Positions 10,761-22,799 of a stretch of 64,000 bases of DNA are shown here, in pieces. Origin of the DNA: Antedon mediterranea (Eukaryota; Echinodermata; Crinoidea; Comatulida; Antedonidae); contig NC_092672.1 in assembly GCF_964355755.1 (NCBI RefSeq), positions 248,001 through 312,000 on the forward strand, read 5' to 3'. The stretch's first letter is position 1. Every line of letters starts with the position of its first letter. The notes beneath the pieces were generated by a model. The model ran no database searches, was not told where the DNA came from, and worked only from the letters and a program-made list of their open reading frames with translations. The translations under genes were made by a program, and so were the position numbers.

Positions 10761-13331
10761 ATACAATTACATTGAAACAAAACAAATATTTGATGTTTGT
10801 ATTTTATTTAATAATTTAAATTTACTATTGCATTGGTGTTTATTACTAGGAATATGTGTTCTATATGTTTCACAGTTAAATCATATCAGTCACTCTGTAC
10901 ATCCTACGGTATAAACTTCGCATAATATTGCTGCTGTATTTCTACTGCTATTAATAGCCTACCTGTCGGGAGAAACCATTATACGAACAGTTGAAGCCAT
11001 TTGTAATTATAAATGTTTTAATGTCGGGGGATAATTATTAACTCTAAATTTTAATTTTAGAGTTAATATAAATTTGTATTCACCAAATTTATTTAAAAAA
11101 ATAAAGAATAAATCTATTTTGATAATAAATAACTTGCCTATATATTTCTTATAAACCGTGATAATAATAGTACAGTCTAGTTATAGTGCGCCACCAGTTG
11201 TTTCAGCCTCGCTATTTCGTAAGAAATCGTTGGCATATTTACCAATTTTAACGGTAATTTTCTACCAAACGCCAGGTATTTTTTTGTGGAACTTTTACTT
11301 TTTGTACTATTAGTATTTATTTAGAACAGTATATGTGGTAAAAAAGTATTATGCTTGATGAGGAACGGGATTGCTTTTCCAGGCATCATTTCAGCTTCGC
11401 CGTAAGGCCTATATTGTATACACTGTACTAAAAATAAATGAAACCGTAGTACGTTCATACAGTACACATCAAGTCTTTCTTATTTGAGGCCCTTCTCATG
11501 CCTAAATATCTTGATTTAAAGAAACTCGCATTTAATTTGCCTATTAATTTATTTCGACCAAAATTATTGAAAAAAAAAAAATTGTATTGTTACAGTATCA
11601 TTAAATATTGAAATTATAATTCATTTTAATTATTTTTTTTTTTTTGGTAGAGTGAGGTCTTTGCTATTTTCCAATATATTATTTATTTCATTCTTCCATT
11701 TTTTGTGTTTTGTTTGCTTCAATAAAAGTTACTGTACTGCTCCACCCAAGAAGCATAATGCTGCATTTGAATGCAAAAATAAATGTTATTGATAGAGACA
11801 GTTGAATAACATTTTGTACCTAGGGACAAGTAAAAAACTTGGGTATTTCCTCCTCTAAGGTTGTTTTTAATAGGTATACTGTAATAATAATAGTATATGA
11901 ACCCAAAAGACTGGGTTCAATTTGCTGTAACATGCTTCTCATAAATAACATTTAATCATTCAGTTGATTGTTTATTTCAGTAACTAAATTCTTATGTATT
12001 TGAAAATAACTGCTATTTAGAGTTGTACTGATTTTTATTTAAAAGATTTTTCACTCACCAATTATTGTGGAGTACAGTATTGTAGCTTACAATGCAGCAA
12101 ATGTAAACTATAGAATTGTCAAGATCACTTAAACAAATACTACAAGTACTTTTTGTTAATGGCATGAAGACGTATAGGCCTGTATGTTGGTCGAACAGTT
12201 GCAGCTCCTACAGTAAACTGTCGAACAATCTTCCTAATTCCCTTAGATTAACGCACCTTCAAGTAAAATGTTTATGAATACCCTTTTATTTAGTTCTATT
12301 AACCAAATCATTTATTTCGTGATTCCAAACTCATTATATTTTCAAGCACTTTGAGACAATCTGTTGATATATAGTCAATAGAAAGTCTATGGTTGGTGGT
12401 ATTATATGTGAACATTAGCATTACATGATTTCATAGTGTAGCAAGTTGTAGATCTTGTCAGTCAAATGATAATTTATTGGTCATTTACACCACCAGAGAA
12501 CATAGAAGGTAGTACTAGCAATGGACAACAGCTGGCTGTTATAGTGCCATCATGGTTATTTTATTACAACAACAATACTACAACACTAAATTGAAATAGT
12601 TTTTTGTCTCTATGAAACAAAGTATTGATTTTATAATACTCATTATTCACTGCTAGTTAAGATCATTGTATTCACTACTACATTGTTTACCAACCACAAG
12701 GTTGATGAATAAGATTATACAGCAACATTCATTTTAAATTGATACAGTTAATTTACACAATTATATAATTTGTTTTATTAATTAGTAGAATTTTAATGTT
12801 AACACATACTGTAGTAGACACTGTAGAGAGCATTATTATTTTTATGTTTCCTTTTTAAAAGTTAATTCTTCTGGAAGGTTATGTTATTGTACAGTACTAT
12901 GCTAACCTGTAATTTCCTATGCTTTGTCCTAAGCATGATGGATTTACTGTATGCTTGGATATTTAATGAGAAAAATGTGATTGCACCAGAGACCAGTTCA
13001 CTAATGGCAGTCAGCCATCAGTACTCTGCTTTAATCAATAGTCATTCCCATAACCTTGCTAAAACACTATGTTTTCTACCTACATGAAGCCATTGTGACC
13101 TTTGAACTCTAGCATTGGATGTTGAACATTATAATGTGAAATCATCATCATCATGTACTATAATTGTCTTGCATGATTTGAGTGTAATCATTACTTTACC
13201 AAATGTGGCTACACTAATTTGACAAATCTAATTTGGATAAAAATATACTGTAGCAACTTATATCCTGCTCTGGATAAAACTAGGGAATAATAATTCATTC
13301 GATTCAATAATTCCGTCTTATATTTTTGTAG
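10761..13331. other. Region between the seven-exon gene and the first visible VAMP exon
   Basis: AT-rich, with no convincing exon. The short 5' coding exon of VAMP (probably just the first two residues, phase 2) should be upstream of 13332, but I could not identify it. It may lie here or in non-recognised sequence. Confidence 0.45.
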
Positions 13332-16300
13332 GGCTGCCCCAGCACCAGCAGCAGGAGGCCCTCCAGCAGGCGGACCAGTACCTAACAAAAAATTGCAACA
13401 AACACAAGCACAGGTTGATGAGGTACGATCTTCATCCATAGAATCTCTAATATGTTTTCAAATGTTCCTTAAAGTGCAAACAACAAATACTGTATTGCAT
13501 GAAAATATCAAAAGTACATTATATTATAATTACAAAATGATATACTGTAAAATTTAAAAACTTTTATTTCTATTTTATCTTTATATATTATTATAAAGAG
13601 TTTGTGAATTGTTTAAAAAAAATCTCTTTAGGTTGTGGATATTATGAGGGTGAACGTGGATAAAGTGCTCGAGAGAGATCAGAAGCTTTCTGAACTTGAT
13701 GATCGTGCAGGTAAGAACAAAACCTCCAAAATTCTAAGCCCTAAGTATAGTTCAGCTTTCTTAAGTCCTGATAAGTACGGCGGGTCCAACTCTCTAAGCC
13801 TGTTAAGTACGATCCAACTTTCTAAGCCCTGATACGGTAGTTGTCATTACAGTAGTGTACCTGGTAATGTTAGCAAAACATTCTACATTATCTAATACCT
13901 GAAACATGTACTTAATAACCAGCTGGTATAAAGTTTATCTATTGGGATCCTGAGACTTCACCACTACTCAAGATATGAAGTCAAAGTGACTTAAGTTTGA
14001 GCAGAGTGATTTGGTTATAGCATAAATTATGAAAATGAGGGTACTAGTAGCTGAACATGTGAATTAGTGACAAATAATCAGAAGGTGTTATAAACAATAC
14101 TACCAGCCAGCATATCATTTACACTTAAATATTATGTTCCCTATTAAAACTTTAGAATTTAGAATTTATATAAATTCAAAGCTGCTAGTTGATAAAATAA
14201 TTTAAAAGCAAAGAACTCCATTTACATGTTTAATTTTTTTTTAATTGTTAAAAAAGGAATATTTCAATTTCAAATAAAATGGTCTTTAAATTTTAAATGT
14301 GATAAGAACAATTCAATTCAGTTTAATTAGATTTTCTATGTAATTTAATAATTCAATTTAACATAATTAGAAACAGTTTTATAAAGTACTGTATCTTGTA
14401 TCAATTAAAGATCCAACATCAATTTAAAAAAGGACAAACTGTAATATTTAATAATACGGTTAATGCTATAAACTACATGCCAACCCACATAGAATTGTAC
14501 AATACCTCCTACATATTGTGCTACCAGCCACTGATTAGCTTATATCTCTTACTAAGTTCACACTTATATTGTTGATTGTCTTAAATGCCTAATAGTAATA
14601 TAAAATGGCTTCCAAGGAATTTAAAGATCATATTGAGCTGCAACTTCAATTTAGTAAGACACGCCCTTTAGTGATACTGTTTGTCAATTTAGTAAGACAC
14701 GCCCTTTAGTGATACTGTTTGTCAATTTAGTAAGACACGCCCTTTAGTGATACTGTTTGTCAATTTAGTAAGACACGCCCTTTAGTGATACTGTTTGTCA
14801 ATTTAGTAAGACACGCCCTTTAGTGATACTGTTTGTCAATTTAGTAAGACACGCCCTTTAGTGATACTGTTTGTCAATTTAGTAAGACACGCCCTTTAGT
14901 GATACTGTTTGTCAATGAAAGCTGAAAAGTTTCTCCCCTGTGTTTTTTTTGTTATGTTTACTGAAAGGAAAAATAAAATGTGCGTTATTTTGAACAACAC
15001 TGTGAATGATTATTTTTTCAGTGTATAATTTTCTTGTTTGTTAATCATTTGTATGAAGAACACATTTTGTTGTGAACGAGCTTCCGTTTCACAAATGTTA
15101 TTATTGTATGTTGTAGATGCACTTCAGCAAGGGGCATCCCACTTTGAGAAGAATGCTGGGAAATTGAAGAGGAAATACTGGTGGAAGAATTGTAAGATGA
15201 TGATTATTTTAGCTGTAATTGTTATTGTAATCATAATCATCATTGTAGGTAAGTATCAACAAACAATTTAGAATTTTAAACCTTCATAAACTAAACATTA
15301 AGATATCATTTTACACAAATTGCAGTTGATAAAATGGTTGAAACTAAGCTTGCAAAGTTAGCATGCATGCATCTTAGACTTAATCTCATGTGCGGTTGGG
15401 AATACTACTTAATATGAGAGTAAATTAGTTAGAATGTTTACACAAGAAATCTTTACAATTATATGGAATGCTGATGGGTTCAGGGAAGTGAATTATCTGC
15501 TAAAGAAATATGCCCCAATTATTTTCAACAAATTTAATACTTAAAATCATTTTTTTGTTTATACTGCAGCATCCAAAAAGTGGGAAATTACAAAAATAAA
15601 AAAAAAATTGTTCATCTAATTGGTATTCTTTAGTCAAATTAAAAAACCATAAATTTAACAAAAGTGTATGTGCGAACACCTAGTGTGAGCAGAAGAATCA
15701 AGAGTAGGGTTTGCTAAATACAGGGTATTTAGAATAGTGCGAGTCATCCGGGGATCTTAAAAAAAAGTGTGGGTTGTTGTGGAATCTTGAGTGCTTACTT
15801 AACTAATGCTATAGACACTACTGTAGATGATTGAAATAGTTTTGTTTCACTATGGTTCTATTATCATAAGTAGATCATATCAATGCATTATATGTGCAGC
15901 ACCACAAATCACTATATTTTTTGTCTTTCTCTCAACACCTGAAGTCTGGGCGACAGGACAATAAGGTGGGTACTAAGTGATCTCACTCAGATGATCACTG
16001 TTGTAGAAGAACTAGAGAAAACAATCATGTTCAAAACTAATTGCATGCAAGCAAAGTTTATTCTTAAGCTCTGTCTACACTATCAAACTTTTTGACAAAA
16101 AAGTGTGATATGCCTAAATATGGTTGTGATACATTGACATAATCATGTCCATAGGCACATTACATAAAGTCTGATAGTGTAGACAGAGCTTTACTCGGAA
16201 CTTATTTTGAGAACAAATGAAGATCATGTTTTTAGATTTCTTATCTATTTCTTCTATGATGCTGATTTTTCTGACACATCCATCTGCTTATTGTTTTGCA

Positions 16301-16796
16301 TGCTTTTTGTTGTAAATATTATTTGTTTGTATTGATTTTAGTACATTATACATTAATTAATCTTATGCACTTAGTTATATTCAATTGTTTTGTTTATCTT
16401 TTGTAACCATACCCATATCTTTTGTAAGTATCATCATGTCCATTACTATTGTATGTGTGTGAACTAGAGGAATTTGATACCAATCATTGTTGTGAGACAT
16501 TGACATTAAACAGTACATTCAAATTGAATAAAGCTGTTAAATGTTAATGTGATCTTAATGTTGATGTTTTTAAACGATGCATTTTGGTAGGATTATTAGA
16601 GTACAGTAGTAAATAAAGCCAGTGTTAAGATATGTACATGTTGTGTTTCCTTGCTCCTTACCCTTTTTGTAGAGTTTTTTCACTTTTTCTGCATTTTACT
16701 TTTCATTTTTTCTCTTTAATTTACATTTTGTTAAATAGAAATCTATTTTTATGCAACTTTTTATCTTTTTCAGTTGCGATTGTTACCAGTACATAG
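13332..16796 (+). CDS. VAMP: VAMP/synaptobrevin (R-SNARE)
   Basis: The visible exons are 13332-13422, 13632-13710, 15117-15248 and 16774-16796 (TAG), with matching phases 0, 1 and 1. A very short 5' exon, probably only Met-Ser, is missing. The protein has an Ala/Pro/Gly-rich head followed by the R-SNARE core. That core shows [20 protein letters not shown], then [16 protein letters not shown] with the zero-layer Arg in LERDQ. Next come the juxtamembrane [15 protein letters not shown] and a single C-terminal transmembrane helix rich in Ile/Val, ending VAIVTST. This is the vesicle SNARE that pairs with syntaxin and SNAP-25 for exocytosis. Length and exon layout fit the VAMP1/2/3 group. Reading through the donor at 15249 would add GKYQQTI and a stop. 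A second version of the last exon follows at once (16812-16834). AATAAA at 17166-17171 is a candidate poly(A) signal. Confidence 0.95.
14647..14916. repeat. 38-bp minisatellite, 7 copies
   Basis: A unit beginning CAATTTAGTAAGACACGCCC repeats every 38 bp from 14647 to 14912, followed by a partial CAAT. The copies are identical to the eye. It is located in the VAMP intron between the SNARE-core exon and the transmembrane exon. Confidence 0.95.
16066..16192. mobile_element. MITE copy 2, ends AAGCTCTGTCTACACTATC...
   Basis: The left end AAGCTCTGTCTACACTATCA is the near-perfect inverse of the right end TGATAGTGTAGACAGAGCTT. The core, with GTGTGATATGCCTAAATATG, matches the copies at 2061 and 48028. 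It sits in the last VAMP intron. Confidence 0.85.
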
Positions 16797-16811
16797 AACT
16801 GACTCTTTCAG

Positions 16812-16834
16812 TTGAGATTGTCATCAGTACATAG
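16812..16834 (+). other. VAMP: Duplicated alternative terminal exon of VAMP
   Basis: A 38-bp tandem duplication copies the acceptor (CTCTTTCAG), the last seven codons and the TAG stop. The first copy encodes VAIVTST; this one, in the same splice phase, encodes VEIVIST. Both keep an acceptor with a pyrimidine tract, so either can be spliced to the transmembrane exon. The Glu in the second copy would place an acid at the end of the membrane segment. Confidence 0.7.
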
Positions 16835-18530
16835 AACTTTCTGTTGTTAGAGATTCAAGACAGCAGATATTGTGGAGTAAAGAATATACTACCAAACAGA
16901 CGGTGAATCTATGTTGGAGCGTCAAATAGGAAACTATTATATCTTGTATATTTATGAAACTATCAATTATGCATATGTAAAATATTATAGTAAACTGCTG
17001 TGTTAACATAAAGATTTAAATAGTACATTAACAACACCTGTATGTAAATGTGTGTTAATTTCCTTCATTGATTATTCATTTGAATACTAGGACTAATGTA
17101 TTACTAAGTAGGTTTTTTCCCTTATTTTCATTTTTTATTTAAAATGAATGTTTATTAATTATGTTAATAAACATAATAGTTAATTATACCCATAGTTTGT
17201 ATACATGTATAGTATTTGTTTCTGTGGCTGTATCGTGGTTATAATCTAACAACAGTATCTCACCACTAGATTTACAAATTCAATATTTTATCCATTTTTT
17301 TAACTGCACAAAGGTAAGTGTTTCAGAATAGTGACAACAAAATACTTTGACAAATTAAATTATTTGAACAAATTTATAAATGTATATTTCCATAGAAAAA
17401 AAATATGGTGATTTATTTGTCAGTTAGAAATAATAAATTCTCAAATTGGATTTTAATTTGTACAGATAAATTAAATTGAAACAAATTATCTTTGGGCTTT
17501 CAGTAAACAGTTAAAATGATGATTACTTTTACAACTCTTGTCCAAATTCAATATTATGTGCAATTATATAAAAAATGATAGTTTCTGTCAAAAAATGATC
17601 TCAATTACACATATTTCCACCGACATTTTGATGAGCTGCAATTTGCAGTGTGGACACACCCTAACCCCACGTGCTACGGTAGTGACATACGGTAGTGACA
17701 ACCTAAAGGGGGTGTGCTTGTTTACATTTTGAATTCAGTTCATAAATACTAAGTAATATTAAATGTATTCTAGCCTATTTAAGATAGTGTAACCACCATT
17801 GTTTCTTTGCGAATTGTATTTAATAATTATTGTCTAACCATGTTGTTTAGCAAATTGGACAAAATAGCATGATAGCTTAATGCAAATAGGTGTTTAGGTG
17901 ATTTTAGTTGTGAAGCTTCAGAAAAATGTTACATTTACTCAATTTCAACTTGTTTAAACATGGAGTACCATAAGGGGTGTTACTCGCAGGATACCAAAAT
18001 GGAAACTTATTTACTATAGCTTATTGTAGGGGAAACTTGCTTAATCAAGGTATAGAGAACTTGTTTACACGTGGACTACCAAATGGGGAACTCTATTTAC
18101 TATAGCTTATTGTAAGAGAGGAACAATTTTACTCTTTTCCTAAAATAAGGTGAGACGCCTTAATGCCTCTCATGGTGTACATGTTGAGAACTGGAGCAAT
18201 ATATAATTACATGTAATTTATGAATGTCTAAATTTAGAAGTGTATGTATAAGTTTTGTCTCCAGAATGTATTGCAGGTACTTTAGTTGTTAAATAAATTA
18301 AACTTATACCATTTATTGTAAGCATGTTGGTTGGGGAGAGAGAGAGAAGTACATTATTTGTTTATCTCTGTTGTTATTTACATATAAAATGTCACATGTA
18401 GTATTGCGTCGCTTTAGATTTCTTGCTCGTTAAAACTCGTACTTTAATATAGCAAGTAGTCATCTCTGTCAGTTTGTAGATTGTTTACATAATTCTGCTT
18501 GCAGAATTGCTGCCTTTCTTAGATATCTCA
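16835..18530. other. VAMP 3' UTR and downstream spacer
   Basis: No gene seen. AATAAA occurs at 17166-17171. About 17960-18120 holds two diverged copies of a roughly 110-bp unit containing TTTACTATAGCTTATTGTA. A short foldback around GGACACACCC and GGGGGTGTGC lies at about 17650-17720. Confidence 0.5.
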
Positions 18531-18671
18531 AGCTTGGTTCCCACTAGCTACGCAACGTAAGTGAATTGACCAATCACAAGCGGTGGATTAATTGAACAGT
18601 TGCTTGTAATTGGTCAACTCGCTTGTGTTGCGCGTACGTCCTTGCGTTGCGTCTCTAGTGGAAACCACGCT
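18531..18671. mobile_element. MITE of the TTCCCACTA family
   Basis: The left end AGCTTGGTTCCCACTAGC and right end TCTAGTGGAAACCACGCT are inverted. The core has CCAATCACAAGCG and ATTGGTCAACTCGC, the same layout as 3529-3678. About 140 bp, non-coding. Confidence 0.7.
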
Positions 18672-19260
18672 CAAGTATGGATATCTTTTGTTTGTAGAAT
18701 GGTATAATGGGATGAATGTTTTTTTCCATCTGTGATGGACGTGATATTTTTAATGGATGTTTATATCCATCTGATCAGATGTAGAGGTCAAAAGTCAAGT
18801 CAAAACGAGTATTGTAAATTTTCGTTGGTAGATATGAATTTTATACAAACTTCATTTTCCAAAATAAGAAACTGTTATAATTGTTTTCACCTAACACATT
18901 ACTGCTTTCTCTGTGATCATTTGGTCACAGTGTGTATATGATGCGTAGATTATTATAAGTTTATAATTAACACTGGGTACGCCTAGGTACACGCCTACTG
19001 CAAAAAAAAAAAAAACCTTTTTGTCATGTTTTACAATACCTTGTTGTGATATCTTTCACAGAAAGTTGACGTATGCTTATCGTTCGCATAGCGTGGTAAT
19101 TCATAGTTTTTCCAGCTATTATTACTAATCAAATGTATTATGTCTAACATTTTCTACTGAAATTGCATGATGGGAACAACCTTTAAACATCGTAACATTT
19201 GTCCCTCCAACTTAGTGGCTGTGCTTCGCAGTCTACTTTGGTTCTCTACCATTTAAACGA

Positions 19261-19390
19261 ATGTTGACGTCCATTAAGCGTTGCTCAACGAAGTTAGGCG
19301 CACTTAGTTGAAGGAAGACGGTTGTATGTTGACGTCCATTAAGCGTTGCTCAACGTAGTTAGGCGCACTTAGTTGAAGGAAGACGGTTGT
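19261..19390. repeat. 65-bp direct duplication
   Basis: The unit starting ATGTTGACGTCCATTAAGCG at 19261 is repeated at 19326 with a single visible base change. The sequence around it up to 20127 shows no gene. Confidence 0.85.
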
Positions 19391-20150
19391 ATGTTTCTAC
19401 TGTAGTAAGCATGCTAACAAACATTCCGTTGACCATTCCAAGTAATGTCATACAAAGTATTCTATTATCTAAGCCATGTTTGTACTTTCCCTGTTGTTTA
19501 TGAGGTTTATAAACGATTTCCTTCATCGTCCTTGATGTTGATGTAGTTTAGATAATAGACAGAGTACATGATTGTTCACTGATAGATACCGTTTATCTAG
19601 CTTTTAATTATCTGTCACATCGTATATATTGTATTTACAGTAAATAATTATATCCTATATGTTAACATTATAGGTCATTGTGATTCTGTTGTTTTTTTGT
19701 CCTACGCATTTTGTAGGCCTATGTTGTGACTTATCGAACGCATACGAATAGAATAGAAGTCTATTGTAGTTTCACTAGATATTATTACCGTTCTTGAATG
19801 AGAAAATATATATTGTGTATATATAAATATATTATATATACATACAGTACTGTATATTATTATGATACCATTCATAAACTTGGTTATCTGAAGGAAAAAT
19901 TGGTTTGAGTCGTCCTAACAATCTGGATGTCCAAACCATGTTATAACCTTGATAGTACACGATACGAACGGTTTGTATCTAGAGGCATGCGGCACAGGAA
20001 TGATGTGTTCTATTATGTTGTTATGAGGGTACCTCTAGTAGTATATCAGTTATTGAATGTACACGGTGCAATTAATAAACAGTCATCATAACATGCTTTG
20101 TCTGTAATTAACTGAAAGTACAACTTATTAGTTTAAATATACGTGATCTA

Positions 20151-20245
20151 TGTGATCTGAAGTTTTTGACAACGTATTCTGCTGGTGGATCACATGTAGG
20201 CCTACTCCATGTGATCTGAAGTCTTTGACAACGTATTCTGTTGAT
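20151..20245. repeat. ~59-bp duplication at the end of the protease fragment
   Basis: TGTGATCTGAAGT(T/C)TTTGACAACG occurs at 20151 and 20210. It makes the last residues of the open frame repetitive, so the C-terminus read there is probably not original. Confidence 0.7.
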
Positions 20246-20764
20246 GTATGTAGGCTAACTAAATAATTGAATACATCATTCGATCTAGCTGGTGATACCA
20301 TACAAACGTCTCCATTATAATTCCCGGCAGCTGCCACGCCAATAAACTGTGCTTTTGCCAATCTTGCCATAGCTTCTTCAACGATGTTTGAGGGTGCTGA
20401 ACTTCCAAATGACATTGATACAACACCTGGCTCTCCATTGTTCAAAATATAATTGATAGCTTGACGGAAAATAATAATTTGTTTATTTTCTCGAATTTTT
20501 TGGTCGCATCCCTCTACTTAATCAAATATGCAAGATAACTGTTTCTACTTTTACGGTCGTTATAAGGCGTTTCTATTAGGCCTATATCAGATTATGCCCA
20601 GAGAATTTCCATAATAAATTGTGTAAACTTATGACTACACGAGAGACAAATTACACCAGTTCGCACATAATACTTGTGTATATTTTATACTGACTCTGAA
20701 TTATATCAAATGATGTCGTTACGTTTCCAGGACAACTAAACACGCGCACACTACGTAAAGTTAC

Positions 20765-20782
20765 CCCCCCCCCCCCCCCCCC
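20765..20782. repeat. Poly-C homopolymer
   Basis: An uninterrupted C run of about 18 bases at the edge of the His-region exon of the S8 protease relic. It is a likely site of length instability or assembly error. Confidence 0.9.
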
Positions 20783-20945
20783 GGTGCAACTCCGTAATTA
20801 TCGGCACCAACTGTTCCAGCAACATGTGTCCCGTGTGACCAAAGCAATCCTCACCCTTAACATGAAAATGCAAAATATAACATGTATCTCGAATATATCA
20901 TCCATCACAATCGATTATAAGAAAGAACAAAATTCGTACCTCACC

Positions 20946-21071
20946 AGTTTTTACTTCGTGCCAGTTCACAGCTCTTCCACCAAATTCAACATGATCAGTT
21001 CGGATACCAGTTTTTACTTCGTGCCAGTTCACAGCTCTGCCACCAAGTTCAACATGATTAGTTCGGATACC
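20946..21071 (-). repeat. 63-bp in-frame duplication within the catalytic-Asp exon
   Basis: Two units 63 bp apart encode 21 residues each, starting TGIRTNHVELGGRAVNW and TGIRTDHVEFGGRAVNW. The duplication keeps the frame but inserts an extra 21 residues directly after the catalytic Asp, where the fold would not be expected to tolerate it. Confidence 0.9.
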
Positions 21072-22079
21072 AGTATCTACAACATACACGATTACGCCAC
21101 TTCCATTCCCTTTATAATAAGTTCAATGTTTTTAATATTAATATAATGGTAATGACCGATTATGTAGCTAGGCCTACCAGGCCATATACTTACCCGTCGA
21201 TAGATATGTATTGTCGAGTGGTAGCTCACGCTGATCGATACGGTCTAAACCCCATACATTCGTGCTCGTTTGCATTCCAATTTATTATTTCTTGTTCTAC
21301 GTATCTCACATCATTCATTTGGCTAACAAAAACAAATAACAAAAGTTATTATTCTTGGCACACGCCCCTTAAACAGTTTTTGTTGGTATTATGATCTTAA
21401 TGCACCGACAAAATGGTTATGAATGATCCTCTATGATTTAATGTAATACCGATTTAATTTCAAGACATTTTATTGGTCCACTTTAAAATGGATATTTGTT
21501 TTGTTTGGCATAATTAAGGCGATAAAACAACAAAGTAAAATACAAAAGAAAATGTTAAAATAAAATACAAAAAAAAATAAGGTTTTGTGATGAAACGACA
21601 ACATTTTTTACATATTAGCATAATTATACAAAACCATACGTTATACCGTAACAAGCAAAGACATTCCTTGATTTAATTACCATATTCAACTGTTCACCAT
21701 CAAGATCGCACAAGACCGCTGGTATTCCGTCTTTTGTGTGTAGTGCTTTCTTAGGAGTCATCTTTTTACCGTCAGATGTCTTCATCTCACTCATTTTTCT
21801 CATAACATCTGTTAGATCGACATCATCCTAAAAGAAAGTTGGTTTTGTAAATTGTGTTATGTATCACATACTTTAAAAAGCTACTAAATACAGTACTACC
21901 ATGGAGGTATTTTTTATACCTCCATGGTACTACTAAATTTAACAAGTGCGGATCTCTAACAAAATGGTTACTTACGTCACATACTACGACAAACGTTCGG
22001 GATTCACGTGAATTTGGAATAGCATTGCCGTAAACATAAAGTTTCGGACATTTCAGTTTTGGTTCATGCCCCGACAAAA

Positions 22080-22214
22080 GACACGCTAAGGTAAGCCTCA
22101 ACATTATCAACACAGTTGATAATAAAGACACGCTAAGGTAGGCCTCAACATTATCAACACAGTTGAAACAAAAGACACGCTAAGGTAGGCCTCAACATTA
22201 TCAACACAGTTGAT
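22080..22214 (-). repeat. 47-bp tandem repeat (3 copies) covering the protease start codon
   Basis: Units begin at 22080, 22127 and 22174 (GACACGCTAAGGTA(A/G)GCC). Each carries an inverse ATGTTGAGGC, so the signal-peptide start of the S8 protease relic is present three times, with Leu or Pro at codon 4. Confidence 0.88.
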
Positions 22215-22607
22215 AGGGCCTACAACCACAATATTCATTTTCTTAAAAGTGAATATTATTAGTGTCTCTGACGTTTCTTCTCAGAACTAAGAATGGAAAG
22301 TATCGATAGAGAATTTGTTTCCTAATTTAAAGTATTTTCGCAAACATTGGTTATACAATTCAACCTTTCCTCTTATTGCATTGCGCAGAACACATGTGTT
22401 CAATTCCAGGTGTTCGTTGAAACGCCATCTATCGACAGGCTGTCTATTGACCATACAACATGGGACCATGGCAAATAATTCAATTTGGTTCATAATTATG
22501 ACAAATTCATTCTGTTGAATCTTGAAATAATTTCATTCGGCATCCCAATTAATAATTTTCTTGAGAATGCAAAACTACAGCCCGTTTGTGAAAACGTAGT
22601 GGTAAAG

Positions 22608-22799
22608 TAGGCCTACTTGCTTCTGTGATCCGGGAACAAACCACGGTTTTAAAATTTAAAAAAGCCCTCAAAACACATCTATTTCCTAAGAAGTGACTCA
22701 TTGTTGGGTGTGCTGATGTAAAGCGCTTTGATCATTTTATACTAATTTGGAAAAGCGCTATAGGCCTAATAAATAAAATAATAATAATAATAATAATAC
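22608..22799 (+). mobile_element. 3' end of an L2/CR1-like non-LTR retrotransposon
   Basis: The frame reads IREQTTVLKFKKALKTHLFP and stops. It is followed by the motif AAAGCGCT...GGAAAAGCGCTATA and an (AATAAT)n tail ending at about 22799. This is the usual look of the C-terminus and 3' tail of L2/CR1-type LINEs. Only the tail is present, consistent with 5' truncation. Confidence 0.7.

Larger units (their letters stand above)
20128..22104 (-). pseudogene. Broken proteinase K-like subtilisin (S8 family) serine protease
   Basis: Pieces in minus-strand order are as follows. 22104-21976 is a Met with a secretion-signal-like start (MLRLTLACLLS) running to RTFVVVCD. 21827-21681 continues the I9 propeptide (DDVDLTDVMRKM). 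About 21322-21194 has VRYVEQ, then WGLDRIDQRELPLDNTY in a shifted frame (one extra base). About 21115-20945 has the catalytic Asp in YVVDTGIRTNH. About 20855-20765 has the His region, where GGTCAC is followed by two extra bases that break the GHGTHVAG frame and then a long poly-C run. About 20465-20128 has NNGEPGVVSMSFGS, AAAGNYNGD and SPARSNDV. The catalytic Ser exon (GTSMA) is not visible. Several frame lesions and the missing Ser argue for a pseudogene, although sequencing errors at the homopolymer could add to the damage. Confidence 0.8.

Noticed and set aside
10399-10785. Hydrophobic minus-strand frame (LMVTQFLYILMV repeats) resembling a membrane protein.
   Set aside because: It is the translation of an AT-rich minisatellite; hydrophobicity comes from A/T codons.
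14647-14916. Regular direct repeats that could be mistaken for a CRISPR array.
   Set aside because: The repeats are contiguous without unique spacers, in an animal intron; the same holds for the other arrays in the window.
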